NCBI GenBank assembly: GCA_963575745.1
Contig: CAUYUJ010018895.1
Location: 87,501 to 132,500, forward strand
Origin: Prorocentrum cordatum
Lineage: Eukaryota > Sar > Dinophyceae > Prorocentrales > Prorocentraceae
Direction of reading: 5' to 3'
Length of the DNA: 45,000 nt
Both the position numbers and the translations under genes were made by a program. Below, piece after piece: positions 28,623-39,860 of this stretch (position 1 is the stretch's first letter; each line of letters starts with the position of its first letter). The notes under the pieces are model-generated. The model was not told where the DNA came from. It ran no database searches and worked only from the letters and a program-made list of their open reading frames with translations.

Positions 28623-29010
28623 CTTGGGACCCTCTTGGGCCGTCTGAAAGCTTTCTTGGGAGCCTTTTGAGCCGTCTTGGGGCGACCCAGGAGGCTTCTC
28701 GGGCTGTCTTGGACGCTGTCGCTGCAGAAAAGGCGAATGTGCTAAACATGCAGGTTTCCCAATGGAACTGGGGCGGTTCTTGCTCTGAGGCTGTCTTGGG
28801 ACGCCTGTTGAGGGCTTCTTGGAGCGTCTTTGGGGCCTCTTGGGCCTTCTGGAGGCCGGCGTGGGCGTTTTCGATCGATCTTTCGGCGGCTCGTGGCCCT
28901 CTTGGACCGTCCAGAGGGCCTTTGGGTGCCCTCCGGGGTCAAAAGAGAGCATCTTGACGCCCCAGGGGGGTCTGGGCGGGATCCGGACAAAACCGGACAA
29001 AAGGGTGAGC
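28623..29010. repeat. Module E, copy 3
   Basis: Near-identical to 15397-15786, including GCAGAAAAGGCGAATGTGC and CGATCGATCTTTCGGCGG. Unit II has only one module E where unit I has two. Confidence 0.85.
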
Positions 29011-29320
29011 CCCAGGAATCTTTAGGAATCCTTCGGAATTCTTAGGGATCCTTAGGAATACATTCCCAGAACACCATTCCCAGGCCACATTTTGAATGCC
29101 CTGGGCCAACTGTAGGCCACTTCGTGTTCTTCGTGTTCCCAGAACACCATTCTCAGGCAACATTTTGAATGCCTGGAGCCAGCTGTAGGCCACTTCGTGT
29201 TCTTCGTGTTCCCAGATCACAATTCCTGTACCATATTTTGATTGCCTGGAGCCAACTGTGGGCCACTTCGTGATCTTCGTGTTCCCAGAAGACCAGTCCT
29301 GTGCCATATTTAGAATCCCC
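29011..29320. repeat. TTAGGAATC decamers and 73-bp satellite, third array
   Basis: Four units with CCCAGA at 29065, 29138, 29211 and 29284, again exactly 73 bp apart. Confidence 0.9.
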
Positions 29321-30895
29321 GAGCTGAGGCAGGCTGAGGCCGAGGCAGGCTGAGGCCGAGGCAGGCTGAGGCTGAGGCTGAGGCTGAGGCCGAAACAGGC
29401 TGAGGCTGAGGCTGAGGCAGGCTGAGGCTGAGGCAGGCTGAGGCTGAGGCAGGCTGAGGCCGAGGCAGGCTGAGGCCGAGGCAGGCTGAGGCTGAGGCTG
29501 AGGCAGGCTGAGGCTGAGGGCAGGCTGAGACTGAGGCTGAGGCAGCAGAGGCTGAGGCAGAGGCCGATACAGAAGTCAGCTGAGAGGCGACGCTGAGGCT
29601 GAGGCAGAGGCTGTAGGCTGAGTCTGAGGCAAAGCCGAGGCAGGCGAGGTGAGGCTGAACTGAGGCAGGCTGAGCTGAGGCTGAGGGGCCTGTGGCTGAG
29701 GCAGAGGCAAGCTCGAACTGATGCAGGCTGAGGCTGAGCTGATGCATGCTGAGGCTGAGGCAGCCTGAGGCTGCGCAGCTGGAGGCTGTGGCTGATGATA
29801 GGGCCGAGGCAGCTGTTCCGATCTGAGGCAAGCCGAGGCAGGCTTTGGGGCTGAGGCTGAAGCTGAGGCAGGCTGAGGCTGAGGCTGAGCTGAGGCTGTG
29901 GCGAGGCTGAGGCAAGCTGCGGCTGAGGCAGGCTGAGGCTGAGGCTGAGGCAGGCTGAGGCTGAGGCCGGCTGAGGCTGAGGTGAGGCTGAGGCCGAGGC
30001 AAGCCGAGGCAGGCTGAGGCTGAGGCTGAGGCTGATGCTGAGGCAGGCTGAGGCTGAGACAGGCTGAGACTGAGGCTGAGGCAGGCTGAGGCTGAGGTAG
30101 GCTGAGGCTGAGGCCGAGGCAGGCTCAGGCCGAGACATGCTGAGGCTGAGACTGAGGCTGAGACTGAGGCTGAGGCTGAGGATGAGGCCGAGGCAGGCCG
30201 AAGCTGAGACAAGGTGAGGCTGAGGCTGAGGCAGAGGCTGAGGCAAGCTGCGGCTGAGGAAAGCTGCGGCTGAGGCAGGCTGAGGCTGAGGCTGATGCAG
30301 GCTGAGGCTGAGGCAGGCTGAGGCTGAGGCTGAGGCAGGCTGAGGCTGAGGCTGAGGCCGAGGCAGGCTGAGGCTGATGCAGGCTGAGGCTGAGGCAGGC
30401 TGAGGCTGAGGCTGAGGCTGATGCTGAGGCAGGCTGAGGCTGAGACAGGCTGAGGTTGAGGCTGAGGCTGAGGCTGAGGCCGAGGCAGGCTGAGACTGAG
30501 GCCGAGGCAGGCTCAGGCCGAGACAGGCTGAGGCTGAGACTGAGGCTGAGGCTGAGGATGAGGCCGAGGCAGGCCGAAGCTGAGACAAGGTGAGGCTGAA
30601 TGGGGGGGGGGAAAGAGGGGGGGGGAGGAGGGGAGGCTGAGGCAGGCTGAGGCCGAGGCAGGCTGAGGCCGAGGCAGGCTGAGGCTGAGGCTGAGGCAAG
30701 CCGAGGCTGAGGCTGAGGCTGAGGCTGAGGCTGAGGCTGAGGCAGGCTGAGGCTGAGGCAGGCTGAGGCTGAGGCTGACGCAGGCTGAGGCCGAGGCAGG
30801 CTGAGGCTGAGGCAGAGGCAGAGGCCGAGGCAGGCTGAGGCTGAGGCTGAGGCAAGCCGAGGCAGGCTGAGGCCGAGGCTGAAACTGAGGCAGGC
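29321..30895. repeat. GAGGCT hexamer array II
   Basis: About 1.6 kb, same punctuation as array I but with a more irregular stretch at about 29560-29900. A 654-codon minus-strand frame through it is a repeat shadow. Confidence 0.95.
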
Positions 30896-31165
30896 TGAGG
30901 CATCCGTAGAAATCCATAGGAATCCTTAGGGATCCCTAGGGATCCTTAGGAGCACGTAGGCATCCTTAGGAATCCGTAGGCATAGTTAAGCATCCTCAGG
31001 AATCCTTAGGAATCCTTAGGATTGCCTGGGAATCCTTAGGAATGCCTTGGAACCCCTAGGAATCATAATCCCTAAGGATTCCCAAGGTTTCCTAAGAATT
31101 CCTATGGATTCCCAAGGATGCCTAAGAATGCCTTAGGAATCCCTAGGAATCCTTAGGATTCCATT
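30896..31165. repeat. TTAGGAATCC decamers in two orientations, unit II
   Basis: Forward units to about 31060, reverse-complement units from about 31065, as at 18526-18800. Confidence 0.85.
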
Positions 31166-31319
31166 GGGTCCTAAGGCCGTTGCCACTGCAACTGTCATTG
31201 CGAATGCGGCTGCGACTGCGAGAACAGCATAATTCTACAACTGGATTCTCACCTGAATCTTAAGGGGAATGCTTCCAGATATGCTTATACACATCGCTGT
31301 TCGGTTGCTTTGTCTGGAT
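31166..31319. other. Conserved left border of AT-rich tract, unit II
   Basis: Homologous to 18801-18955, differing by a few substitutions and an 8-bp deletion. Confidence 0.75.
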
Positions 31320-32521
31320 ATTGTTGGTGATATATATATATATATATATGTACACATATATGTATATGTGTGTATATATATATATATTGTATTCCACTAT
31401 TTTATATTATATCATCATATACTATATTATAGTATATGGTAATAAACAATACTATATCATATTATATCATAGTATATTTTATTGTACTGTATTCCATTCT
31501 ATTATCTTATACCCTAGTATGTTATAACACAATGTTATACATCGTATCTATATTATGTCATCGTACATTCAATTATATCATATTGTATATTATAATTGCG
31601 TATCATATTTTCATACAATCTATGATATTGTATTTTCTCATACTATACCAGATCATATCAGATGCTTTTATATCATGTTAGGCAATATTACATTTTCTTT
31701 TATATTCGTGTATTTTATTATAACATAGTATATCATATCATATACTCTACTATAACATAATATATATTATCACATTATTTTACCTTATATGATATTATAG
31801 GGTAGTACATTAATTAATATTGTCTTATATTTTTATATCGTAGGATATTGTTTTGTATCACAATGCATTTTATGATATTATACTACGTTATATTATAGTA
31901 TGTGATCTTTCATTGTCGTATATTATGGTGTATTATATTCTAGTACCTCATACAACAATAAATTATGTTATGTTGTATCATATTATATTGTATTTTATCA
32001 TATAATACTATACGGTGTTCTACTTTGTCATACTATATCGTATCATATTGTAGTACACTATATTATAGTAATTATTCTTTTCTATCATATTGTATTAAAG
32101 TATTTCATATTGTGTTAACATATAACATATTATATTATGATATATTGTATTGTATTATATTATGTTATAGTCTTTCCTATTATATCATATTGGTCTTCAT
32201 TGTTTATAGTGTATTTTTCTATATGACATCATACCAGATTGTACTATATTATATTATATCATATTATGTTACACTATATTGTGTTGTAATATATCATATT
32301 TTATTATATTATATTATATTGTATGATATTGTTTACATCATATTATATTGTAGTATAATATTTATATAGTATCATATGGTATTCTATTGTAGTACATTTT
32401 ATCATGTTGTGTTGTATTGCATTGTATTATGATATACCATATTACATTATATCAGATGAAATTAGCATACGTCATATAGTATTTTATTATATTGTATTTT
32501 ATTGTATTATACCATAGTATA

Positions 32522-32561
<40 letters not shown>

Positions 32562-32899
32562 TGTTTACTATAATATAATACAATATAATATTATATCACA
32601 ATATAGTATATTACATCGCATTTTTTATAGTATAGGTATTATGGTTTATTAGGTTATATTATGTTCTATACTCTTTCATTATATTATGATATACGATACT
32701 TTAGTATATTATATTGTAATATATTATAGTATATTTTAATATTTTACAATATATTTTATTTCGTCATATTATATTGTATTTTATAGTATAGTATATTTCA
32801 TTTTATTTCATTATGTCATATTATATCATATCATGTTATAGTAGGTTATATTACATTATATTATAGTATACCTTATTATCCCATAGTATATATACACAT
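31320..32899. repeat. AT-rich pentamer tract, unit II
   Basis: About 1.6 kb of A/T-rich 5-bp steps, with pure TA runs at about 31330-31390 and 32528-32558. It starts and ends against the same flanks as the tract in unit I but has no GC-balanced island. No gene. Confidence 0.85.
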
Positions 32900-33227
32900 A
32901 TGAATATCTTTTGGTGCGGTCTTGGGACCTTCGTGGGTCGTCTGCAAGCCATCTTGGGGACCTCGTGGGCCGTCTTGGGGGCGGCCCAGGAGGCTTCCTG
33001 GGATGTCTAGGACGCTGTGATCGCAGAAGAGGCGAATGTGCAAAACTTGCAGGGTCTCCCATGGAAATGAGAGACGATTTTGGATCCTTGAGGCCATCTC
33101 GGGACGCCTCTTCAGGGCTTCTTGGGGCGTCATGCGCTCGGGGTCCCCAGGGAACCCCTCCCTCCAAATCGACCGGACCGGGCTTCCGGGGGAGGGGTTT
33201 GGGGAGGGGGAAACATTTCACACGCCG
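32900..33227 (+). promoter_or_regulatory. Composite module F, copy 2, directly upstream of vWD gene III
   Basis: Matches 21540-21950 up to CCCCTCCCTCCAAATCGACC (33156), then continues as GGGGAGGGGGAAACATTTCACACGCCG into the ATG at 33228, matching the start-codon environment of copies I and II. So an F-type left half is joined to a vWD-type right half. An in-frame upstream ATG at 33036 would add 64 residues of repeat-derived sequence. Confidence 0.5.
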
Positions 33228-34706
33228 ATGAAACCCAAGGAGTCGGCGGATTGGAATGCGTGCATCGCAACCTCGCACGTGTCCCGCCAAAACAGCGACT
33301 CTTTCCGGGCTGCAGGGTTGTGCAGTGTTGTGCCGGCAACGCCGTTCCCGACGGCCTTCCCGACGCCCTTCCCGACGGCCTTCCCGACGCCCTTCCCGAC
33401 GCCCTTCCCGACGCCCTTCCCGACGGCTTTCCCTACGGCCTTCCCGACGGCTTTCCCTACGGCCTTCCCGACGCCCTTCCCGACGGCCTTCCCGACGGCC
33501 TTCCCGACGCCATTCCCGACACGCTTTCCGACGCCCTTCCCGACGCCTTTCCCGACGCCCTTCCCGACGCCATTCCCGACGGCCTTCCCGACGCCATTCC
33601 CGACACGCTTCCCGACGCCCTTCCCGACGCCCTTCCCGACGCCTTTTCCCGACGCCATTCCCGACACGCTTCCTTCCCGACGCCCTTCCCGACGCCTTCC
33701 GACGCGCGCGTCCCGACGCCACTTCACGCGCCCTTCCCCGCCCTCTCGTCGCCCCCCCGACGCCATTCCGACGCCCTCCCCGACGGCTTACCCGACGCCC
33801 TTCCCCACGCCCTTCCCGACGCCCTTCCCGACGGCCTTCCCGACGCCCTTCCCGACTTCCTTCCCGACGCCCTTCCCGACACCCTTCCCGACGCCCTTCC
33901 CGACGCCCTTCCCGACGCCTTTCCCGACGCCTTTCCCTACGGCCTTCCCGACGCCCTTCCCGACGGCCTTCCCGACGCCCTTCCCGACGGCTTTCCCCAC
34001 GCCCTTCCCGACGCCATTCCCGACTCTGTTCCCGACGCCCTTCCCGACGCCCTTCCCGACGCCCTTTCCGACGCCCTTCCCGACGCCCAGTCCGACGCCC
34101 AGCCCGACGTATCCTCCGGGTTGGCCAACGCCACATCCGACGTTTCCTGCAGGAACTGGTCTCACGGTTGGCGGAGCTGGCGGTGTGGCTGCCACTGGCG
34201 ATCCCCACTTGCAAAACGTTCTTGGTCAGCGGTTCGATTTGATGAAGCCGGGCAAGCATGTTCTGATAAACATCCCTCGTGGAAGGCACAATAATGCATT
34301 GCTTCGTGTGGAGGCCGATGCGCGCCAGTCGGGTGGACAATGCGCAGACATGTATTTTCAACAGCTGAATATCACTGGGAAGTGGGTGGAGGTGCAAGGG
34401 ACGGGCGGTCTTCATTTCCAAGCTCAGGGTGTGCACGACGAACAGCCGAAGTGGTTTAAGTTTGGGAAGGTGAATGTAAAAGTTGCTCATGGGCGCACTC
34501 AGGATGGGGTCCAGTATTTGAATCTTTACGTCAAGCATCTCGGGCATTCTGGGTTTGCAGTCGGAGGGTTACTAGGACAAGATGACCACACGGAGGCAGC
34601 GATGCCTTCGGAGGCATGCGTTCACCACTCTTCCCTGATTCAGATCTCTCACCAGACGGGTCGAAGTGCGTTCGTCTTCTCGGTTGCAGAGGCAAGCTTC
34701 AGCTGA
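33228..34706 (+). CDS. PFPT-stalk / vWD-like protein, copy III, full-length reading frame
   Basis: 492 aa. The start ATGAAACCCAAGGAGTCGGC aligns with the ATG context of copies I and II, but the two Cys-rich units are replaced by a 35-residue N terminus (two Cys). The stalk covers residues about 36-285. At about 137-181 (33636-33770) compensating indels take it out of the PFPT frame and back. GDPH at 324-327 opens the vWF type D-like domain, which continues through [45 protein letters not shown] to AEASFS and TGA. This is the only copy whose stalk and domain share one frame. No signal peptide is visible, so an upstream exon is possible. Extracellular or surface role inferred from composition. 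Confidence 0.6.
   Translation: MKPKESADWNACIATSHVSRQNSDSFRAAGLCSVVPATPFPTAFPTPFPTAFPTPFPTPFPTPFPTAFPTAFPTAFPTAFPTPFPTAFPTAFPTPFPTRFPTPFPTPFPTPFPTPFPTAFPTPFPTRFPTPFPTPFPTPFPDAIPDTLPSRRPSRRLPTRASRRHFTRPSPPSRRPPDAIPTPSPTAYPTPFPTPFPTPFPTAFPTPFPTSFPTPFPTPFPTPFPTPFPTPFPTPFPTAFPTPFPTAFPTPFPTAFPTPFPTPFPTLFPTPFPTPFPTPFPTPFPTPSPTPSPTYPPGWPTPHPTFPAGTGLTVGGAGGVAATGDPHLQNVLGQRFDLMKPGKHVLINIPRGRHNNALLRVEADARQSGGQCADMYFQQLNITGKWVEVQGTGGLHFQAQGVHDEQPKWFKFGKVNVKVAHGRTQDGVQYLNLYVKHLGHSGFAVGGLLGQDDHTEAAMPSEACVHHSSLIQISHQTGRSAFVFSVAEASFS
33340..34087. repeat. CCGACGCCCTTC dodecamer array, copy III
   Basis: Stalk array with a degenerate centre at about 33636-33770 (TTTTCCC, GCGCGCG, CGCCCCCCCG). Elsewhere regular. 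Confidence 0.95.
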
Positions 34707-34728
34707 CGACATTCGACTCAAGCTTCGG

Positions 34729-35160
34729 CGGCTGCTCCGCAGCGGCCACTGCGTCCGGCAGCTCCGCCGGTGGGGTAGGCCATCCCTACGGGGACTGCGG
34801 GGCCCTCTGTCGCACCACTTCTCAGATGAATGCTGGAGTGCGTCTCTTCCTTGCACCTCTCCTGACCATGTTCCGATCGCCTCGGCAGCCGCTCCGCAGC
34901 GGCCACTGCGTCCGGCGGCTCCGTCGGTTGGGTAGGCCATCCCTACGGGGACTGCGGGGCCAGTTGTCACACCGGACGCCTGTGCGCAACTTTTGGCCCT
35001 TGCGGCAGGACCGCGCAGCGACGGGGGCCCAGCTGTGGCTTCAGTTGCAGTAGCAGGCCTCACGTGAGGGCGCTTGATCACCTTGCTGCTCCGCAGCGGC
35101 CACTGCGTCCGGCGGCTCTGTCGGTTGGGTAGGCCATCCCTACGGGGACTGCGGGGTCAG
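34729..35160 (+). repeat. Triple-hairpin element array III (3 units)
   Basis: GCTCCGCAG at 34734, 34891 and 35088, spacings 157 and 197 exactly as in copy I. Unit 1 has CCGGCAG, which weakens stem 2 by one pair; unit 3 has TGTCGG, giving two G-U pairs. Confidence 0.75.
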
Positions 35161-35620
35161 CTGTCGCACCACTCCTGAGATCATCGCAGACCGCAAAAAC
35201 TGTATCGAAGACGCCTACGGCGAGTCACCGCCGTCCCCTGCCTTTTTGGAAGAGCCTGTGTGTCCGAGAGGTGCGATTAGAGCTTGGGCTAGCTGTCGGA
35301 ATATGTGTTCCCCGAGATCGTTTGGAAAGCCTTCGGAAAACCCCTGACGAGAATGACCGCAGTGAGGATTTCGATCTGGTCTCACTCACCGCTATCTGGG
35401 GGAGCCCTCTTTGGACTTTCTTCGGGGTCGCCTAATACCAGGGACGGTCATATCATTGAGCGTTTTTGTGGAGGCTACAAGCCATACTTTTTTTTTTTGC
35501 CTACCTAGGCTCTGCCTAGAAGGGTTCTTACTCTCTTTGCTTAAAGGGGCCGGGCAGTGGAAATCGCCCCGGGCGGTTCCCCCCGCATCCGCCCCGCGGT
35601 TCCCCCAGTTACGTCCCCTT
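35161..35620. other. vWD-gene 3' flank III
   Basis: Nearly identical to 9534-9999, with the T-run and CTAGGC/GCCTAG hairpin. No gene seen. Confidence 0.5.
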
Positions 35621-36052
35621 AGCTTAGCGTTGCTTATCTCATCTTAGCTTAGCTTATTTCATCTTAGCTCAGCTAAGCTTCATCTTAGCTCAGGTTTATC
35701 TTAGCTTAGCTTACCTTCATCTTAGCTTCGCTGAGCTTTAGCATAGCAGAGCACAGCATAGCATAGCATAGCGTAGCATAGCATAGCGCAGCACAGCATA
35801 TCATAGCATAGCCCAGCATAGCATAGCATAGCATAGCGCGGCATAGCATAGCATATCATAGCTTAGCATAGCACAGCGCAGCATGACATAGCATAGCTTA
35901 GCATATCATATAATAGCATAGCATAGCATATCATAGCATAGCGCAGCATAGCATAGCATAGCATAGCATAGCATAGCATATCATAGCATAGCATAGCATA
36001 GCATAGCGCAGCATAGCATGGCATAGCATAGCATAGCATAGCATAGCACAGC
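35621..36052. repeat. TTAGC / AGCAT pentamer array III
   Basis: Third copy of the pentamer array, same left border and same right border (GCAACTAATGCTGC). Confidence 0.95.
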
Positions 36053-36325
36053 AACTAATGCTGCTTTCCTAGAGGCTCCAACTTCTAGGTAGGGTCGCAC
36101 TGGGGTAATTTTGTAGGGCTAGTGATGTTAAAAGGGATGTCGTGTCAGGCTCTTTAGGTGAAAGCATTGTTTGGATCAGCGCTGCTTCATGAGCGCCTCT
36201 GTGGTCAGAAGTTTCGACACATGAGTTGGGCGAGCTATCGGACCGGGTGGTATCCGAGCCGCCGTTGAGGTCCGTCCGTGGTGTCCGCCGTTGCTAGGGC
36301 GCAGCCAAGACAAATGATTCTCCCC
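36053..36325. other. Single-copy flank III, no gene seen
   Basis: Counterpart of 10464-10734; uninterrupted AAGTTTCGACACATGAGT. Confidence 0.5.
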
Positions 36326-37080
36326 CGCCCGCCCGTCCGTCCGTCCGTCTGGCGGTGGCTCGCGGTGTCCCGCGGTGTCCCGTGGTGCCACGTGGTGTCC
36401 TGTGGTGTCCGGTTGAGTGAAATCGATAGTGAAACCCATAATGCGATCGATAGTGAGATCGATAGTGAGGTCGATGCTGAGATCGACGTGGTGCCCCGAG
36501 GTGTCCCGTGGTGTCCCCAAAAATGGGATCGATAGTGTGATCGATAGTGATATCAACAGGTGCCCCGTGGTGTCCCGTGGTGTCCCGTGGTTTCCCGTTG
36601 AGGGAGATCGATAGTGAGATCGATAGTGAGGTCGATGCTGAGATCGACGTGGTGCCCCGAGGTGTTCCGTGGTGTCCCGTGGTGTCGCCAAAAGTGAATT
36701 CGATAGTGAGATTGATGGTGAGATCGACAGGTGTCCCGTGGGGTTCCGTTGAGTGATATCGATAGTGATATCGATAGTGAGGTCGATATTGAGATCGATG
36801 TGGTGTCCCGAGGTGTTCCGTGGTGTCCCGTGGTGTCCTATGGTGTCCCGTTGAGTGAGGTCGATAGTGAAATCGATAGTGAGAACGATAGTGAGACCGA
36901 GACGTGTCCCGCGGTGTCCCGTGGTGTCCCGTGCTGGCCCGTGGTGTTCCTTGGTGTCCCGTTGAGTGAGATCGATAGTGGGATCGATAATGAGATCGAC
37001 AAGTGTCCCGTAGTGTCATGTGGTGTCCCGTGGTGTCCCGTGGTGTCCCGTTGAGTGAGATCGATAGTGATATCGATTGA
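36326..37080. repeat. Composite satellite GATCGATAGTGA / GGTGTCCCGT, copy III
   Basis: Full-length and colinear with 10735-11483. Confidence 0.9.
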
Positions 37081-37161
37081 GTCAAGTATTGGTTCCCCCC
37101 CTTCCGCCCCCACCCTCCTTCCCGAACGGTGGTCGTATAGGTATTATAGTAGTACCAATCC

Positions 37162-37392
37162 AACCCGAATCACAATTCTGACCAGGACTGGTGCTGGTCA
37201 CGGTTCTGGTTTGGTCCGATTGTCATTGCAATCGTTTTAATAATTTTGATGCAGTCTGACCCACAATTGTGACCAGGACTGGTCTTGGTCACGGTTCTGG
37301 TTTGGGTCGAGTGGCATCAATAATATAATAATAATATTAGTGCAGACCGAGCCACAATTGTGACCAGGACTGGTCCTGGTCTCGGTTCGGGT
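37162..37392. repeat. GACCAGGACTGGTC inverted-repeat array, copy III
   Basis: Three units colinear with 11570-11800. In the third unit two base changes (CCGAGCC and GGTCTC) weaken the nested stem, one as a G-U pair and one as a mismatch. Confidence 0.85.
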
Positions 37393-37950
37393 TTAGTCAC
37401 GTTTTTCCGAATCTGTTCGAATAGTGTAACTTACCTGGACCAGGAACCAGATTGGTCACATTCGCAGTTGTGGTCGGTCATCAATCTTTCTCCGACCCAA
37501 CCCAGACGTACACCACGACCAGTTATAGTCATATTCATAGCTCGACATTCATATCATACTGATCGGGTGAAGCACCATATTGCCTTCACCCAGACCAGTT
37601 CTGGTTATAGTCATAGTTCAATCAGGTTATCGTTATTCGAACAATGTCCACCTCAATCAACATCAGAACCACATTCAGGGGGACAACCAATCATGTCGCA
37701 CGCCTTTTCACCCCTGGCAAGCAGGGGTCGGCGGATCCAGTTGCGCTGCCGGGCGATTCCGTCACCGCGCTCGGGCGGGCGGGGGTGGCGCCGTGGGGTG
37801 GGGTATGGGGGAAGATGGTCGAAGGACCGAGCTTGTATTTGGGACCAGTTTGTTTCTGGAAGGCAAGCGACGCAGATGTTTGGCCACGCAAATGCATACA
37901 TGTTGGGCTCGATGCGTGGGGGGCTCCCAATTATATATCCAATGGCCTTC
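37393..37950. other. Upstream region of secreted-protein gene III
   Basis: Colinear with 11801-12358 with few substitutions. Same overlapping open frames, none with a recognisable domain. Confidence 0.4.
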
Positions 37951-37971
37951 CCGCATCCATTCTGGCTCAAG
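37951..37971 (+). promoter_or_regulatory. Relict spliced-leader-like motif, copy III
   Basis: Identical to 12359-12379, 95 bp upstream of the ATG at 38066. It is a copy by duplication, so it is not independent support. Confidence 0.45.
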
Positions 37972-38065
37972 ACTGTTCGGTTCCAGCTGGGCCTTCGCAG
38001 TTTGAAGCATACCCGCGCGCTCCTCGTGCATCCTACACCTTGTGATCGGTTCACCTGTCCCGCAG

Positions 38066-39406
38066 ATGGCCCGTTTCTTACTGATGATTGCCAGCTTTGT
38101 TGGGGCACGCGGGGCCGCTGGCCTGGGTGCGGTCCCCGCCGATTCCAGCATGATACAGCTTGCGGCAGCGATGAACGGGAGCAACGCCTCGCAGCTGACA
38201 GGATGGGGAATTCGACGGGATCCGTGGGGGCGATCCCCTACGCCTAATCCGACCGCCGCTCAGGACTCTTGCAGCGCAGCCATAGATCTGTCCACAGTGT
38301 CCAGCCCTTACGTTGGTACGACAGTGACAGGCATGAACACGCATGCCACATCGTGTGGTGGCAATGGGAATGAACAGATCTTCTACATCGATGTTCCATC
38401 CGGCTCCACATTGAAAATCGGCATGTTCAGCAACACTTACGACAGCCGCCATGAGACACGTTGGGGTGGTGCATGCCCAGGTGCCAACCTTGTGATGTGC
38501 ACGGACGATCCCGATACCATGCGGCACGTTTGGAATAACAACCAAGGAACAGTGCAGCGAGCATACTTCATCATCGATGCATATGGGAGCGGCGCTGGAA
38601 GCTTCACGTTGGTCTGGAGCATCGATTCCGCTGAGGACTCTTGCAGCGCAGCCATAGATCTGTCCACAGTGTCCAGCCCTTACGTTGGTACGACAGTGAC
38701 AGGCATGAACACGCATGCCACATCGTGTGGTGGCAATGGGAATGAACAGATCTTCTACATCGATGTTCCATCCGGCTTCACATTGACAATCGGCATGTCC
38801 AGCAACGCTTACGACAGTCGCCATGAGACACGTTGGGGTGGTGCATGCCCAGGTGCCAACCTTGTGATGTGCACGGACGATCCTGATACCATGCAGCACG
38901 TTTGGAATAACAACCAAGGAGCAGTGCAGCGAGCATACTTCATCATCGATGCATATTGGAGCGGCGCTGGAAGCTTCACGTTGGTCTGGAGCATCGATTC
39001 CGCTGGCTTGACGACAACATGCGCTACTCTGGAACAGTACAACAGCTGCGGCACTACAGAAATCGCTCGAACCACGTTCACCGACACGACTGCATGTGAA
39101 GAGTTCTGCGGATCCCAAGGTGCGAGTTGTTGTGAGCGGCAGTATGATTCTTGGGCTTACGCCGCAGGGGCTCCTTGGTGCCCTTTTGGGCGCTGCACGG
39201 GGGCCCAGGGGGGGCCTCTCGGAGCTTCTTGGGGGCCGTCTGTGGGGCTGTGTGGGGGGGCCCTTTCTGATTGTTTCGGGGCCTTCTGGGAAGCCTCTTG
39301 GGCCGTCTGGGGAGATTTCGGGAGCTTCCTGGTCCGTTGTGAAGCGTCGGGAAACCGAAAAGGCGAGAACGCTGAACTCTTTCAAAAACGGATTGAAAAT
39401 CAATGA
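38066..39406 (+). CDS. Secreted protein with duplicated PPC-like domain
   Basis: 446 aa. The first 65 residues equal the 12474 gene product (leader, low-complexity linker). The 71-149 Cys-rich segment of that protein is absent; instead two tandem 124-residue PPC-like domains follow (66-189 and 190-313; 372-bp DNA period, DSCSAAIDL starts at 38264 and 38636). The two repeats differ at under ten residues. Residues 318-377 are the second Cys-rich stretch, in which WACAAG has become WAYAAG, removing one Cys. The last 70 or so residues again come from the dodecamer module. Same leader and CAG-ATG context. Likely secreted; function unknown. Confidence 0.65.
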   Translation: MARFLLMIASFVGARGAAGLGAVPADSSMIQLAAAMNGSNASQLTGWGIRRDPWGRSPTPNPTAAQDSCSAAIDLSTVSSPYVGTTVTGMNTHATSCGGNGNEQIFYIDVPSGSTLKIGMFSNTYDSRHETRWGGACPGANLVMCTDDPDTMRHVWNNNQGTVQRAYFIIDAYGSGAGSFTLVWSIDSAEDSCSAAIDLSTVSSPYVGTTVTGMNTHATSCGGNGNEQIFYIDVPSGFTLTIGMSSNAYDSRHETRWGGACPGANLVMCTDDPDTMQHVWNNNQGAVQRAYFIIDAYWSGAGSFTLVWSIDSAGLTTTCATLEQYNSCGTTEIARTTFTDTTACEEFCGSQGASCCERQYDSWAYAAGAPWCPFGRCTGAQGGPLGASWGPSVGLCGGALSDCFGAFWEASWAVWGDFGSFLVRCEASGNRKGENAELFQKRIENQ

Positions 39407-39738
39407 CTGTTGCGTCGTGGGGCCCTGTCGGGAGGGCTTTTGGAGGTTTCTGGGGGCGTTTGGGGGGCGTCTTGGGCCGTCTGGAGGCTACTTGGCCGTC
39501 CTAGAGGAGCGTTTGGCGTTTGGGGGCCCTCTTGGACTGTTTTGGGGGCCTCTTGGGGCCGCCTGGGCTCGTTGTGGGGGCCTCTGTCCTCCCATGATGC
39601 GTTGGGGCCGGGCCCGTGGGATCCGGGCGGACCCCCCTCCCTCCAAATCGAACAGACCAGGGTATGGGGGGCGGGGTCGGGGGAGTGGTAAGCATCTCAC
39701 ACGCTGAGGGTAGTCCAAGGGGTCGGGGGGGTTGTGCC
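39183..39738 (+). promoter_or_regulatory. Composite module following secreted gene III
   Basis: Colinear with 13480-14035: dodecamers, GAAAAGGCGAGAACGCTGAAC (about 39360), CCCCTCCCTCCAAATCGAAC (about 39634), TCTCACACGCTGAGG. Confidence 0.5.
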
Positions 39739-39860
39739 GCCACGCTCACATTCCAGTGTCTTCTTGTGAGAGGGATGGTGGGCCTGCACACACGGTGTAA
39801 TCTGATGCCCCCTGCCGTCGTGTGACAGACCAATGCACAGCGAGGGCGGGAATCCCAAAT

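Noticed and set aside
28939-30903. 654-codon minus-strand frame, rich in Ser/Leu/Pro/Gln
   Set aside because: Pure translation of the GAGGCT hexamer array and flanking satellites; all frames there are stop-poor.
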